A stretch of DNA of 31,028 nt from the NCBI GenBank assembly GCA_027575765.1, contig JANBPT010000554.1, positions 1 through 31,028 on the forward strand, in the 5' to 3' direction. The notes under the pieces are model-generated. The model made no database searches, had not been told where the DNA came from, and saw only the letters and a list, made by a program, of their open reading frames with translations. Source of the stretch: Tieghemiomyces parasiticus (Eukaryota > Kickxellomycota > Dimargaritomycetes > Dimargaritales > Dimargaritaceae). The translations under genes were made by a program, and so were the position numbers. Below are positions 18,610-28,193 of the stretch, piece by piece. Every line of letters starts with the position of its first letter. Position 1 is the first letter of the stretch.

Positions 18610-20434
18610 GGTTCCAGAATATATATATATGGGGGTGTAATAGACAGTAGATAAATCGGGGTGGATGTGAGGAGTGCTATGGGGGGTGCTGTAGTGATCA
18701 GATGGCAATGTCGAAAATGAGGGCAGAGTTGGTGGAATGGAGAGGCATTGCGAACCCGACTTGATGCGTGCTATCAACCACCGTCCACGACGACTTTTTT
18801 TGCTGTGCTATCGAGTTAGCGAGGGGTTTGGCATTTAGGTGTTCGATTCAAGCTGGCTCTAGCGGAGGGTATAGGTGTGGCCAAATCTAGTGGTTGAAGC
18901 TGGCTACGATACTTATTGTCACGTGATATTATTTATCGTTTATAATCCCCTTTTCTTCCTACCATTGCTGCGATACCCCGTAGTGGACCTCATTAATAAA
19001 TAGCCGCACCAAGGCCCGAACATTATGTGTTAGACCTGGGAAGCATAGGCGCCCGATTTGAAGACAGTACATGTTAGTTATCGGGTCTAGACCCTTGTCA
19101 GTAGCGGAACAGCCGACAGATGTGAAAGGGGACAGAGTGACACCCCTGCTGTGACATGAGTAATTATCAGGAGGGAAATGCCCAAGTACTCGGCCTGGTT
19201 TGCCAGTCGTCTCATTCGACAAACAGGCATTCGGTCACTACAGCCAGCTGACAGCCACGATGATTCGCACTGTGCAGCGGGTACCAGGTTCCTTTGTAAT
19301 GTATGGTGTAGATGTGCATGAGTATCGAGACCATCCAAACGGTTTGTGTTTTTCCAGACCCAACGCCACAGGTTCCGACAGCTCGGCACGTGGGCAATTT
19401 CAGTCACGCGGACCTGATTGTAGTGCCCGGTTAGTGCTTATGCAGAAACACGAATGCAGTGGCGTGTCGACTAACGGGGCAGTTCCTGAAGGGCCATGGC
19501 TTTGGCTGGGCCCCCCCCCGCTAATGCCGGAGGACTGCCAGGCCTTGTCGAATGGATCGCGCTGGAGAGTTGGGGATGTGAGGGTAGAGGAAGCTGGTTG
19601 GCCTTCCGTATGGGGGGATGTGGAAAGGGAAGGCGTCAATCACTTCGACCCTGGGCTTAGCCGTCAACCTCTGACGGAGTCCTGACCTAGGGCCGCCTCT
19701 CCACGCCCCAACAACTCACCACTGCCGGCTGACCACCTCCAATCCAACTGGGCCCTGCACTGCCCCCTCCCGACACTCGTCATTAAGAATAGCTATGTGC
19801 TGGGTCCCTTGACCTGATGATCTGCCGCCCCGCCTTCGTATGCTTGTGTGGGTGGATGCACACCTCCCCAATCCTCCATGTGCTCCGCCTGTTCTGGCCC
19901 GCCGGAGTCACAACAGTGGGAGACTCAGCCACTGACAACGCCATGGTGAATAACCACTAACTACTCCCGACCTTCCACTTTGAGACCCCATCCCTCCCCG
20001 TGTTTATATTTATTACTTTTCTGCCACTTGTTCTCCTTACAAGACAGCCAGCTTACTCCCCCCGGCGACCTACCAGATTCATACTTTCTACTCCAGCACC
20101 ATTGGAAGGTTGGCCTAGCTCCATCCCTTTACCCACGTATATATATGCCCAAATACGGCTCGACTCATTTCCAGTCCAGCCTTCCAGTGTCGCATCTTTT
20201 CTGCATTCACTCTTGCACTATCTTCGTTACTGCCGTCTTTCCGATACCTCCATCTTCCGTCTGCCCAGTGCAACGGAGCTTTGACAACCCGAGGCCGCTC
20301 GCACCGACTCACCAACGTCGCCTTGACTCCCTGGCCCTAGTGACCAACCCTTTGCATTACGACCCACTCTAGATCTACTGTCGCTATTTCCTCGCATCGA
20401 TACGTCGGTCACCACTTCCATTCACTTATCCAAC
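18610..20434. other. Intergenic region between BUB3 and RNase H2A
   Basis: 18610-18780 is purine-rich on the + strand, the mirror image of a BUB3 leader. 19960-20434 is pyrimidine-rich, the leader of RNase H2A. In between, 19178-19700 is GC-richer with open frames on both strands. One two-exon reading (19178-19300 joined to 19358-19417, donor GTATGG, acceptor TTTTTCCAG) would give 60 residues starting MPKYSAWFASRLIRQTG; an unspliced frame with ATG at 19260 runs to 19685. Neither has a recognisable motif. Confidence 0.35.
20138..20146 (+). promoter_or_regulatory. TATA-like sequence upstream of RNase H2A
   Basis: A TATATATAT run in a C/T-rich region about 290 bases before the ATG at 20435. It could position the start of the transcript, but the leader would be long. 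Confidence 0.3.
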
Positions 20435-22220
20435 ATGCTGGGCCAACTGCTCAGCCGTAAGCGGGAGTACACGGTGCCGTCCGACCTGCATCCCCGCCAG
20501 CAAGGTAAGTACAAGCCAAGATGTCTCTGTACTATTTACTATCGTGCCGTGTAAACTCGTGGTGTGAAGTGGCCACGCATGGCGGGCTCTGCCGATGAAC
20601 CACATGCTATTCCGTCGACTCAACCTACTTTTGCATCGGTTGTACTGACCCGTACCCACTTGGCCCTACAACCCCGCCTCCAAATACATATCCACCGTTT
20701 ACCAGCCCTGTGTGACCTGGGCCTGCCGCTCCAAGAGCCCCTCACAGCGTCCTGGACCCACCACTCACCCCTCCCACGGGAATGCAAACGGGATCCCACC
20801 TCAACTACTCCCGGCCCCGGCGTTCCCTTTATCCTGGGCGTCGATGAGGCCGGCCGCGGGCCCGTCCTGGGGCCTATGGTCTATAGCGTCTGCTACGGCC
20901 TCGCGGCCGAACGTGACGCGATCGGCCGCTTGGGATTCGATGATTCCAAGGTGCTCACCGAAGCCCGGCGTGACGAACTGTTCGATCTACTGCAGACCAC
21001 CGAGGAGCAACGTCGCATAGGTTGGGCGGTGAGGGTCCTGTCCCCACAAGACCTATCGTCGTGCATGCTACGCCGCGCCAAGTACAACTTGAACGCTATC
21101 GCCCACGATACCACCATCGCGTTGATCCGGGAGACGTTAGGCCGCGGCATCAACGTCCGGGAGGTAAGCCACGTTTTCCTTTTTTTCTCGTTGGCGAATG
21201 GAGTTCTGCCAAGGACGCTTGGCGTAGCTACTAGTGTTTTGATTTCGAACCGTGCCACCAGATCAGCTGCACATTTGCTGATGGCATCTATGCATTTGGT
21301 TACCGCCCCTCCCCCCTTGATACTATTATCCACAACTAGATATTCGTCGATACCGTGGGCCCACCCGAAAAGTATCAGGAGAAACTGACCCGGCTCTTCC
21401 CGGGCATTAAAATCATCGTAGCCAAGAAGGCCGACAGCCTGTACCCCATTGTGAGCGCGGCCAGTATCTGCGCCAAGGTCGTCCGTGACGCCGTCCTGCG
21501 GCACTGGCGGTTCGTCGAACTGGAGCCTCCGCTGTCTTACCACTGCGACGACTTCGAGGTCGAAAATGCCATGACTGTGATCCCCGCGTCTGTCTGGTCT
21601 ACGGAATTCGGATCCGGTTATCCTAGCGACCCGGCCACTGTGCGGTGGCTAAAAGCCCACCTTGACAAAGTATTTGGTTTTCCTGGGATCATTCGTTTCA
21701 GCTGGATGACCTGTGCCAAGATGCTAGAAAACGAGGGTGTGTCGGTCACTTGGTAAGTTCAGCTGGGGAAGGGGGATTCGAGGCTTACCTCTCGCACGGG
21801 GACTTTTGAGTATTACGTGGCGAGACGTGGTTGGCAAGCCGGTGGGGCTACCTATCCACGCTTGAATCACTCACCCACTCACCTCATACATGTCAATCAT
21901 CACCATACTTCTAACATGCTCAATCTTTCAGGCCTGAGGAAGAGGAGGAGGTTGCTGTACCAGCCAAATCACGGTCCGGATACACTACCAAGGCCCAGCT
22001 AGCGAAGGCCCAGGCTGCCCTGGCCAAGGCCACCGCGGCTGCCGCCGTTGACCCTACCCGCTCCGTGTTTACCCGCGTCAACCACACCGACCTTCACGCA
22101 CGGAATACAATTACCGGCCGCAATACCTCAGCTAGCCCTGCCGTCCAGCGCTCCCGCCTGCGCAGCCGCGATTTCTTCACCTCTCGTGGTCTACAAACCA
22201 TCACGGCCGTGACGCTCTGA
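20435..22220 (+). CDS. RNH201: Ribonuclease H2 catalytic subunit A
   Basis: Four exons: 20435-20504, then 20706 or 20748 to 21163, 21340-21752 and 21932-22220. All donors are GTAAG; phases are 1, 0 and 2. Both exon-2 acceptors (TTTACCAG, CCTCACAG) keep the frame, giving 409 or 395 residues. The enzyme cleaves the RNA strand of RNA-DNA hybrids and removes single ribonucleotides from nuclear DNA with subunits B and C. Visible motifs: [16 protein letters not shown] (catalytic Asp-Glu), [21 protein letters not shown] (third acidic residue), [13 protein letters not shown] (fourth) and [31 protein letters not shown] and [11 protein letters not shown] complete the core. About 20 extra residues precede FGSGYP. 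The C-terminus, after a Glu-rich and Ala/Lys-rich linker, ends in [15 protein letters not shown], resembling the human tail. Confidence 0.95.
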
Positions 22221-22522
22221 TATCCATGCTTTCTGTTCTCCTTAACTCGCGTCGATAGTTTACTCTAATGTGTAAATTCCCACTTTTTTCCCCTACATAG
22301 ACGGTGCGACCGCTATGCGCTCGTCGTCTGGCGCCATTTCCACCAGCCTAATAACAATCGGTACTTATTCCTAATATACCCCGCCCTAATAACAAGGACC
22401 GCATCGTCATCCAGTATTGCCTTCTTTCTTTTATCTATGCGTAATTAATGGTCCCTCAAGGCCTTCTAGTGGCAGTCAGCCCGCATACTACCGGCGTATG
22501 ATGGTGCCGCACACGGGGTTCC
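22221..22522. other. Convergent 3' intergenic region
   Basis: Shared downstream region of RNase H2A (+) and the LAMTOR3-like gene (-). It is A/T-rich in its second half (22360-22450) and contains no gene. Confidence 0.5.
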
Positions 22523-22966
22523 TCAGTCCTGGAACCCCGAGCTGGCGATGGAGTGACTGGTGAGCCGGGCGACCTTGGTCCGCACAGGCTGCAACCGATA
22601 CTCAAACTGTGGCTTAAGGGCCAGTAGCCGGCCCAGATTTGCATCCAGTTCGGCAATGAGTAGACACTGGATGGGCTGGCAGTTAAAGTGTACGTACTGG
22701 AACCGCTCGCCCTGGCTTAGGGTGGCCAGCGGGGTACAGAACCCAATGTGGTGTAGGTTGTCCGTGGCCTGGACGAGGTGGGTATTGACGTTCGGGTCGC
22801 AAGCCAACTCTGGCTGGTTCTCTCGGGCTTGGAACAACATGGGGATTCCCTCGGCGTCGGTGAGGAGGACCCCCAGAAGATCTGGATGTTGTTCGAAGAG
22901 GGTATCGATAAACTTGGCCAGTGGTGCCGAGGCGGGCTTGTCTGGTTGGTCGACGTTGGTGGCCAT
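22523..22966 (-). CDS. LAMTOR3: LAMTOR3 (MP1)-like roadblock-fold protein
   Basis: 147 residues, single exon. The ATG at 22966 has the best context (GCTATGG). The frame continues upstream with ATGs at 22984 and 23044, but that part is proline-rich leader-like sequence. After a short polar N-terminus, residues from about 17 on match the LAMTOR3/MP1 pattern: FIDTLFEQHPDLLGVLLTDA, EGIPMLF, ATDNLHHIGF, RFQYVHFNCQPIQCLLIAEL and a C-terminal LGRLLALKPQFEYRLQPV. In animals this protein pairs with LAMTOR2 in the Ragulator complex on late endosomes and lysosomes, where it anchors Rag GTPases for TORC1; the fungal counterpart is the EGO-type complex. The fit to LAMTOR3 is by pattern only. It lies head to head with GEP4. 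Confidence 0.75.
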   Translation of the reverse strand: MATNVDQPDKPASAPLAKFIDTLFEQHPDLLGVLLTDAEGIPMLFQARENQPELACDPNVNTHLVQATDNLHHIGFCTPLATLSQGERFQYVHFNCQPIQCLLIAELDANLGRLLALKPQFEYRLQPVRTKVARLTSHSIASSGFQD

Positions 22967-23563
22967 AGCGTGCGTGGAGGGCATGGGGGTAGGGAGAGGG
23001 GTAGGGCGTGCGGTTAGGGTGAAAATGACCGGCGGTACGACCATAGGAAGGGGGAATGGTGGACACAGGAGAAGCGGGAAGAAGAGAGGATGTCGACGGT
23101 GGACGAGCGGAGTCTGCCAGAGGTAAATGTGCTTTGTATGCGGGAAGGGGGAGGGTGGGCCACTGCACCTGAGGGTGGAGGGGGGGACAAGGGGAGGCAA
23201 GGTAGTCACAGACTGACCTCCCCTTTAAAGGACATGCTGGTTTCTCAAGACTCTAGGATGTTCATCCCAAGTAGAACAGTCGTGACTTGCTTCCATCCCG
23301 CACTGGTGGACGGGTGACCTCTTCGGTCGGCAGCTCGTACGGCACTATTCGACTCTCTCAGGCCGAAAGGCCGCATTAACTTACGCATTCGAGGCCGATG
23401 CCCCGACCTACCTACAATTCTAGCTGCTATTGGTGAATCTCACCTACCTCTGCACCATTGTCGCCACCTGGCGTTTTAATATCGATTCCCAACTCTTAGC
23501 CATTCCTCTCCTTCTCAGTTCGCTCCTCGAAGCCCCCCCCCCTTCAGACCCCCACCCGAATCC
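22967..23563. promoter_or_regulatory. Divergent promoter region shared by LAMTOR3-like and GEP4 genes
   Basis: About 600 bases between the two start codons. The left half (22967-23210) is purine-rich and the right end (23500-23563) pyrimidine-rich on the + strand, so each gene has a pyrimidine-rich leader on its own coding strand. A poly-C run of about nine lies near 23532-23541. No TATA box stands out. Confidence 0.5.
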
Positions 23564-24378
23564 ATGGGCCAGAGTTGGAACTGGCAGGGCATCAAAACAG
23601 TGACCAGCTGCCTCCGTCGGCCGAGCCTGCTGGTGCCCCATCGGGTTGTACCTGATATACGGGCCATCGACTTTGCGCAGCTAAAGGCAGCAGGCGTCCG
23701 CGCCATTGGGTTTGACAAGGACAACTGTTTAACCGCACCGTACCAGACGAAATTACATGGGCCTTTTGAAGTAAGCTTTTGCCCTATGGTGTACTAAGGG
23801 TGAGCAGACAGGCTCCTGGACCGTCCCAAAAAGGAGTCCCCTAAATTATCAAGTTAGCATCAGCACCAGCCCTATAGAATCTATAGCTCAACCATATCAT
23901 TTAACCTACCGACCACTGTACTTTGCTTACCCTATGCTTGCAACCACATATCCCATCCTCTACTTACTAGGACGCCTGGGCTCGGTGTCGGGCAGCCTTC
24001 GATGACGGCCATATCGTTATTGTTTCCAATTCAGCTGGCACCGAAGCCGACGACCCCGGGTACCGCCAAGCCGCCGAGATTGAGCGGCACCTCGGGGTCC
24101 CTGTGCTACGCCACCCTCTCAAAAAGCCCGGTGGTGGCGAGGTCCTCAGCCAGCGGTTTCCAGGCCTCCAGCCGGCCCAGATTGCCTTCGTGGGGGACCG
24201 CCTCATGACCGACGTGCTATTTGGTAACTTGAATGGCTGGCTGACCATCTGGACCCGCCAGATAGTGTCGGCCGAGGGTGATAACCCTACAGCTGCCCGG
24301 TTGCGCCGGTGGGAGTACCGGATTCATGACGCCTTAGTACGGAACGGGGTCAAGCCGCCCAACCATCCCGCGGCCTAG
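23564..24378 (+). CDS. GEP4: Mitochondrial phosphatidylglycerophosphate phosphatase
   Basis: Two exons, 23564-23770 and 23971-24378, phase 0, with a 200-base intron (GTAAGC donor, TTACTAG acceptor), giving 204 residues. It is a HAD-superfamily phosphatase that removes phosphate from phosphatidylglycerophosphate on the matrix side of the inner mitochondrial membrane, a step to cardiolipin. Motif I is GFDKDNCLT (Asp51, Asp53), with the DKDN order characteristic of GEP4. Motif II is IVIVSNSAGTEAD (Ser88). PVLRHPLKKPGG carries the motif III lysine, and FVGDRLMTDVLFGNLNG is motif IV. The N-terminus (CLRRPSLLVPHRVVPDIRAI) matches the family's Pro-rich start. The length fits yeast Gep4. Confidence 0.95.
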
Positions 24379-25290
24379 CTGTTACGTGAGTCCATTGGAG
24401 GTTATTTAGATGGCTGTGTATATTTTTTCTTGCAGACAATTTAATTTCCTGTGGAAGACTGACACTCATTAATAGACGGCCTTGACTGTAATCTGATATC
24501 CGAATAATGTGGCTGGTCTACAGGCGAAATATAGAATATGCACTGAAATCCCCGCGCGTCAAATGGGTATCGGATGGACATTTTAAAACACTACAGCGTT
24601 AGCCCCTATGACGTGCGGTAGGGCGGAGCAGAGAGGACGATGAGCAATTGATACTTCCGAGTTTCGAACCGCACAATCTCCCCCACTTCGACTCATCGTG
24701 TTCCCCCACAACACTATGTCCTATGCGTCTTTGTTTCTCTAGGTCGGATAAAATATATTGAACAGCTCGTTGTGATTGGTGCGAAGGAAGGCTGTGAAGT
24801 ACGAAGGCGCGGAGCCGGAGGGTGACCACCCTGCTGGCGATTAAACGTAAATCAGCTTTGTATCCCCCCCAACTTGCCTGGCCCGTGAATGGATGGGCGA
24901 CAACTAAATACCATTGACCGAGTTGCAGACATGGAAGAGATAGTGTACAATGAGTCCGTACGGCACCAGCGGCTCTGCTTCACGAGAGATGGCCATGCTA
25001 ATGTATTGGGAGCGGAGATATCCACCCATACAGGCGGTCGAACGGTGCGACAACGACGCTGGTGGACGATTGTAAGCGAGTGAGGGGGAGAGAGAGATCT
25101 CGGTATGGCGATATGGTCAAGGGCTCATTGCTCCAGTGTGCAGCCGGCGGCCATTCTCATCTATCCTTTAACAAAGCTGCTCTCGCCAATATTGGTCCTC
25201 CCCCCACCCATCACCCATTACCTCTGCGCCCTAGTGTCTCCCACTGAGCGATATCGTTGATGAAGCTAACCGACAGCCTCCACGTTCTGA
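24379..25290. other. Intergenic region after GEP4
   Basis: The first 150 bases are A/T-rich, as expected for a 3' end. An ATG frame at 24889-25083 (64 codons, MDGRQLNTIDRVADMEEIVY) has no recognisable motif and no pyrimidine-rich leader, so I do not call it a gene. Nothing else stands out. Confidence 0.4.
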
Positions 25291-25299
25291 TATATATAG
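25291..25299 (+). promoter_or_regulatory. TATA box of the small secreted-peptide gene
   Basis: TATATATAG lies 124 bases before the ATG at 25423 and is followed by pyrimidine-rich DNA up to the start codon, giving a predicted leader of about 95 bases. Confidence 0.5.
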
Positions 25300-25422
25300 A
25301 AGGCCCTTCGGCATCCTGATGACACCCATATCAACCCACCTGCCCAGCTGCATTTGCCACCCTAGTCTCGTCTCCGAGCTCCTCACCCACCTTACCCTCA
25401 CCTTTTAAACCCCACTATTAAT

Positions 25423-25689
25423 ATGCGTATCACCCTCATCCTCGGTCTGGTTGCCCTGATCGCCGGAGTTGTAGCAGTCAAAAAAATTGACGGGTCCTTG
25501 ACCCGCATGGAAGAGACTCATCACGGAACCCTGCCCCAACCTGAAAAGGCGAACTCCGCCGACAATAAGAAGACCGCCAATGTGAAGTCGTACCCACTGA
25601 CTCGTGCCAATGCTAACCGTAACGGTGAAAAAATTTTGGACGTCCCCAGTGGCTCCAAGCCAGCTCCCATCAGACGGGTCACTCTTTAG
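25423..25689 (+). CDS. Small secreted or membrane-anchored peptide, unknown family
   Basis: 88 residues, single exon, with a TATA box and pyrimidine-rich leader. The N-terminus is a clear hydrophobic segment (MRITLILGLVALIAGVVAV), either a signal peptide or a type II membrane anchor. It is followed by two Lys-Lys pairs (VKKIDG and NKKTAN), a polar Asn/Lys/Glu-rich middle and a Pro/Arg-containing end (KPAPIRRVTL). There are no cysteines, so it is not a typical cysteine-rich effector. The dibasic pairs could be processing sites of a precursor, or chance in a lysine-rich peptide. I recognise no family; the gene stands alone between intergenic stretches. Confidence 0.65.
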   Translation: MRITLILGLVALIAGVVAVKKIDGSLTRMEETHHGTLPQPEKANSADNKKTANVKSYPLTRANANRNGEKILDVPSGSKPAPIRRVTL

Positions 25690-27390
25690 TATCCCTTGCT
25701 TCGCTCTACTACTATCCCACCAGGCCACTTCTGCAACGACGGACACTGGAAGGTGATTTAGCATATGCTGTAGTAGACACCATCTTGCACTCGTGCCGAA
25801 AAAAGAAATATCACCCACACTCTACATTCGATATTGACTCTCATCTGCAACCTCTGCATACATTTATATATATATAAATCTTTAGGCCCCTCAAATTGGG
25901 ATTCACGGTAATGGCTGGTCGATATCTCGACTACTACACTCGGGTGTACGCTAGTCGCCTTACGATAGAGAAGTCGTAAGGATGGTACCATGGATTGTCC
26001 GCCATCGAGCCATTGGAAGAACATAATAGTCGTGATGGTTACCGAGGTACTACAGCAAGCGATACTAGGGACCATGGACTGGGATTCCATAGAGGAAACT
26101 TAGTGGCGCCAGAAACGACGGAGCATCAAGTGTAACCCATTTTTAAAATCAAATCATTCCTCAGTGCATGGATCACCCCTTAGCCAGCTCCTCATACCCA
26201 AGCGTAAAAATTCCAAACCATGTCTACCAAGTACGTTGTACATGGCTTTATCAAGTGCTTTACTCCTAGGACCGCAAGGTCGAAGACCGCCCCATGGAAT
26301 CAACGGCCGCCTTAAGCACCGTTATCATTGGTTTGATTACATGTTACAAGCGGCCGATTGGCTTCCTTGATATTATAATCTCATTCACAGTCTATCCCAG
26401 TTTGGCACTACCTCCGACTAGAGCCGTAAGCCGCAGCAGGACGACGTTAGGGCTCTACTGGTGGAATAATACCCATTGTCCAATAGCCAACGAGCCACGG
26501 GTTGCCTCACTTTCCTTACTTGCATATGTCGAGTGTAACAAGCATATTGGGATCCGAGCAGCTACCTCGGCTATAGGGAGCTCTCAAGGTAACGAACCGC
26601 GTTATATTTAACTGCTGGTGATGCCGGCCTCGTTGAGATATTAAAATATCTACCAACATTGATTGTTACCTGCTAAATATCCCTGACATTGGGGACAGTC
26701 CCTGGATTTACCTCTACACACTATCCATCCGGGCTTAGTTTCAGGCCAAAGAATTCTTAATATGACCCAATGCTACTCGGGTACATTGTGACTGCCTAAA
26801 GCTATCGGCATCTTAGGGCTCTAGCTTAGCAGTTGACATATCTATTATATTGATAGCTGGCATAAGAATATCTAGTGGATTAATTGAACTCCCATTCCGT
26901 GTAATGTACATTAGCTACATGATGTATAATCAGTGGCCTTACCTACAGATAGTATACCTAGAGCTACTGTGTTGCCCTTTATATGGTCACACAAGTCTGA
27001 AGATGTATCATTTGGCTGGACAGTACTTCCGGCTTTAATGGACATTTAGACACATACCATTACTTTTGGTAACATTCATTTAGCTATAGAGGTAATCCGA
27101 TGGCGTGAATGCAAGCAATGCCAAGCCATTCTCCTTCCTCCGCTGGAGCCACCCTCGTTAGACCGCCATACTACAGCCTGGCGATTAAACCCCACTTTGG
27201 GTTGGGCCGCTGGGTTACAGTTTTAATTTTCTAGAAAGCTCTGTGACTTCTCGATTTCATGCCGATGCCGTGCTGCATAGCCTGCCTGCATGTAAAGACC
27301 CCTGCGTCACGAAAACCTCAACTGTAGAAGTCAGACCGCAACGGTAACTAGTGCATTAAATACCGACGACCTGTGGGGGCTGGGGTAGGT
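25690..27390. other. A/T-rich intergenic stretch
   Basis: The least GC-rich part of the window. Open frames of 60-110 codons occur (for example 26294-26611 plus and 25758-26090 minus) but have no motif, leader or codon preference like the genes, so none is called. A perfect 18-base A/T palindrome is at 25862-25879. Confidence 0.45.
25862..25879. repeat. Perfect 18-base A/T palindrome
   Basis: ATTTATATA followed directly by its reverse complement, about 175 bases after the stop of the small secreted-peptide gene. It may influence 3' end formation, or is simply low-complexity sequence. Confidence 0.5.
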
Positions 27391-27552
27391 CTACAGAATA
27401 GAGTGTTGTGCCTGTAGGGGGTCAGCCGCGACTATTGGGTCTAGCCTAGTAATGTAATCGGTCATGCTGGTCGATTGACCAGTGACCGTCGGTATGATCA
27501 AAGGAGGTGGAGTCAGTTTAGTTAACGTCGCGTGAAAAGCTGCGACTCTCAT
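27391..27552 (-). CDS. Possible small protein (53 residues), minus strand
   Basis: The frame begins with ATG at 27552 (MRVAAFHATLTKL) and ends at TAG 27393-27391, encoding PPPLIIPTVTG and MTDYITRLDPIVAADPLQ. The DNA upstream on this strand (27740-27600) is pyrimidine-rich, like the leaders of accepted genes. A GTAAGA donor-like sequence just upstream leaves room for a spliced leader. No family recognised; it may be chance. Confidence 0.22.
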   Translation of the reverse strand: MRVAAFHATLTKLTPPPLIIPTVTGQSTSMTDYITRLDPIVAADPLQAQHSIL

Positions 27553-28193
27553 GCGCGGAGCTAGGCTGTCTTACACCCATCTTGTAATAAGAATAGAATC
27601 CCCTCCCAAAGGGAAAAATGAGGTTCGGACAGTAATGAGTGTTGGGCCTCTCAGATGAGGTAGGGAGAGTGAATCGGGTAGCGTGTGTAGGGTGTTGGCT
27701 TGGTCGGTATGGTAGGAAGAGAAGAAAACAAGCAACAAGTTGCGGATGGACACATTCCCTGATACTCTCTGGCAGCAAAGGGGTATGCTGAAGTCATGCC
27801 ACTGTTGCCGTCTGCGTGATCCAGCTGCCGTGTCTCCTTTTACCCTTGCTACTGACACTCTACCGTTTAAACCAAGGGGACTTTCTGACGACGGGCAGCC
27901 CTACCAGCGTCGCCTGCATGGCAATACTAGTAAACCTCAAACCGGCGAAACTGGCCAGGGCATCAAAGGTGGCGCGGCAGCTTAGACTATCCTCCCAGGA
28001 AACACTACATAATGCGAGTACCTCGCTCACCCAGGTCAGTTTCCCACCGTTATTGCTCCGTTCACCGACCACTTCTCGCTTTCCTAAGCCTGGTCGATAG
28101 TCCAAATTAAGCTAATAGCTGCCTCCCGCCCCCGCTACTACTGCCAGCACTATCAGTGTGCTCTCAACTCACCCGCCCCTTGACCTTCCAACC
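27553..28193. other. Intergenic region before the NRPS
   Basis: 27600-27740 is purine-rich on the + strand (a leader for a minus-strand transcript). 28035-28193 is pyrimidine-rich (a leader for the NRPS). Between them an open + frame around 27790-28034 ends at a GTCAGT donor-like site that could join in frame at 28119 to the NRPS frame. The pyrimidine-rich leader argues against that. Confidence 0.35.

Noticed and set aside
19200..19685. Plus-strand open frame of 161 codons
   Set aside because: First ATG is at 19260 and no motif is visible; several competing frames in the same GC-richer patch look equally plausible, so it is only mentioned within the intergenic entry.
20893..21543. 216-codon minus-strand open frame
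   Set aside because: Runs across an intron and two exons of RNase H2A on the opposite strand; the plus-strand gene is unambiguous.
24655..24685. GGTTCGAAA on the minus strand, resembling a tRNA T-loop
   Set aside because: The flanking bases do not form a T stem, and no acceptor or anticodon stem could be found.
24889..25083. 64-codon ATG frame
   Set aside because: No leader, promoter or recognisable motif; within chance expectation.
26294..26611. 105-codon ATG frame in A/T-rich DNA
   Set aside because: Codon use unlike the genes here and no motif; probably chance.
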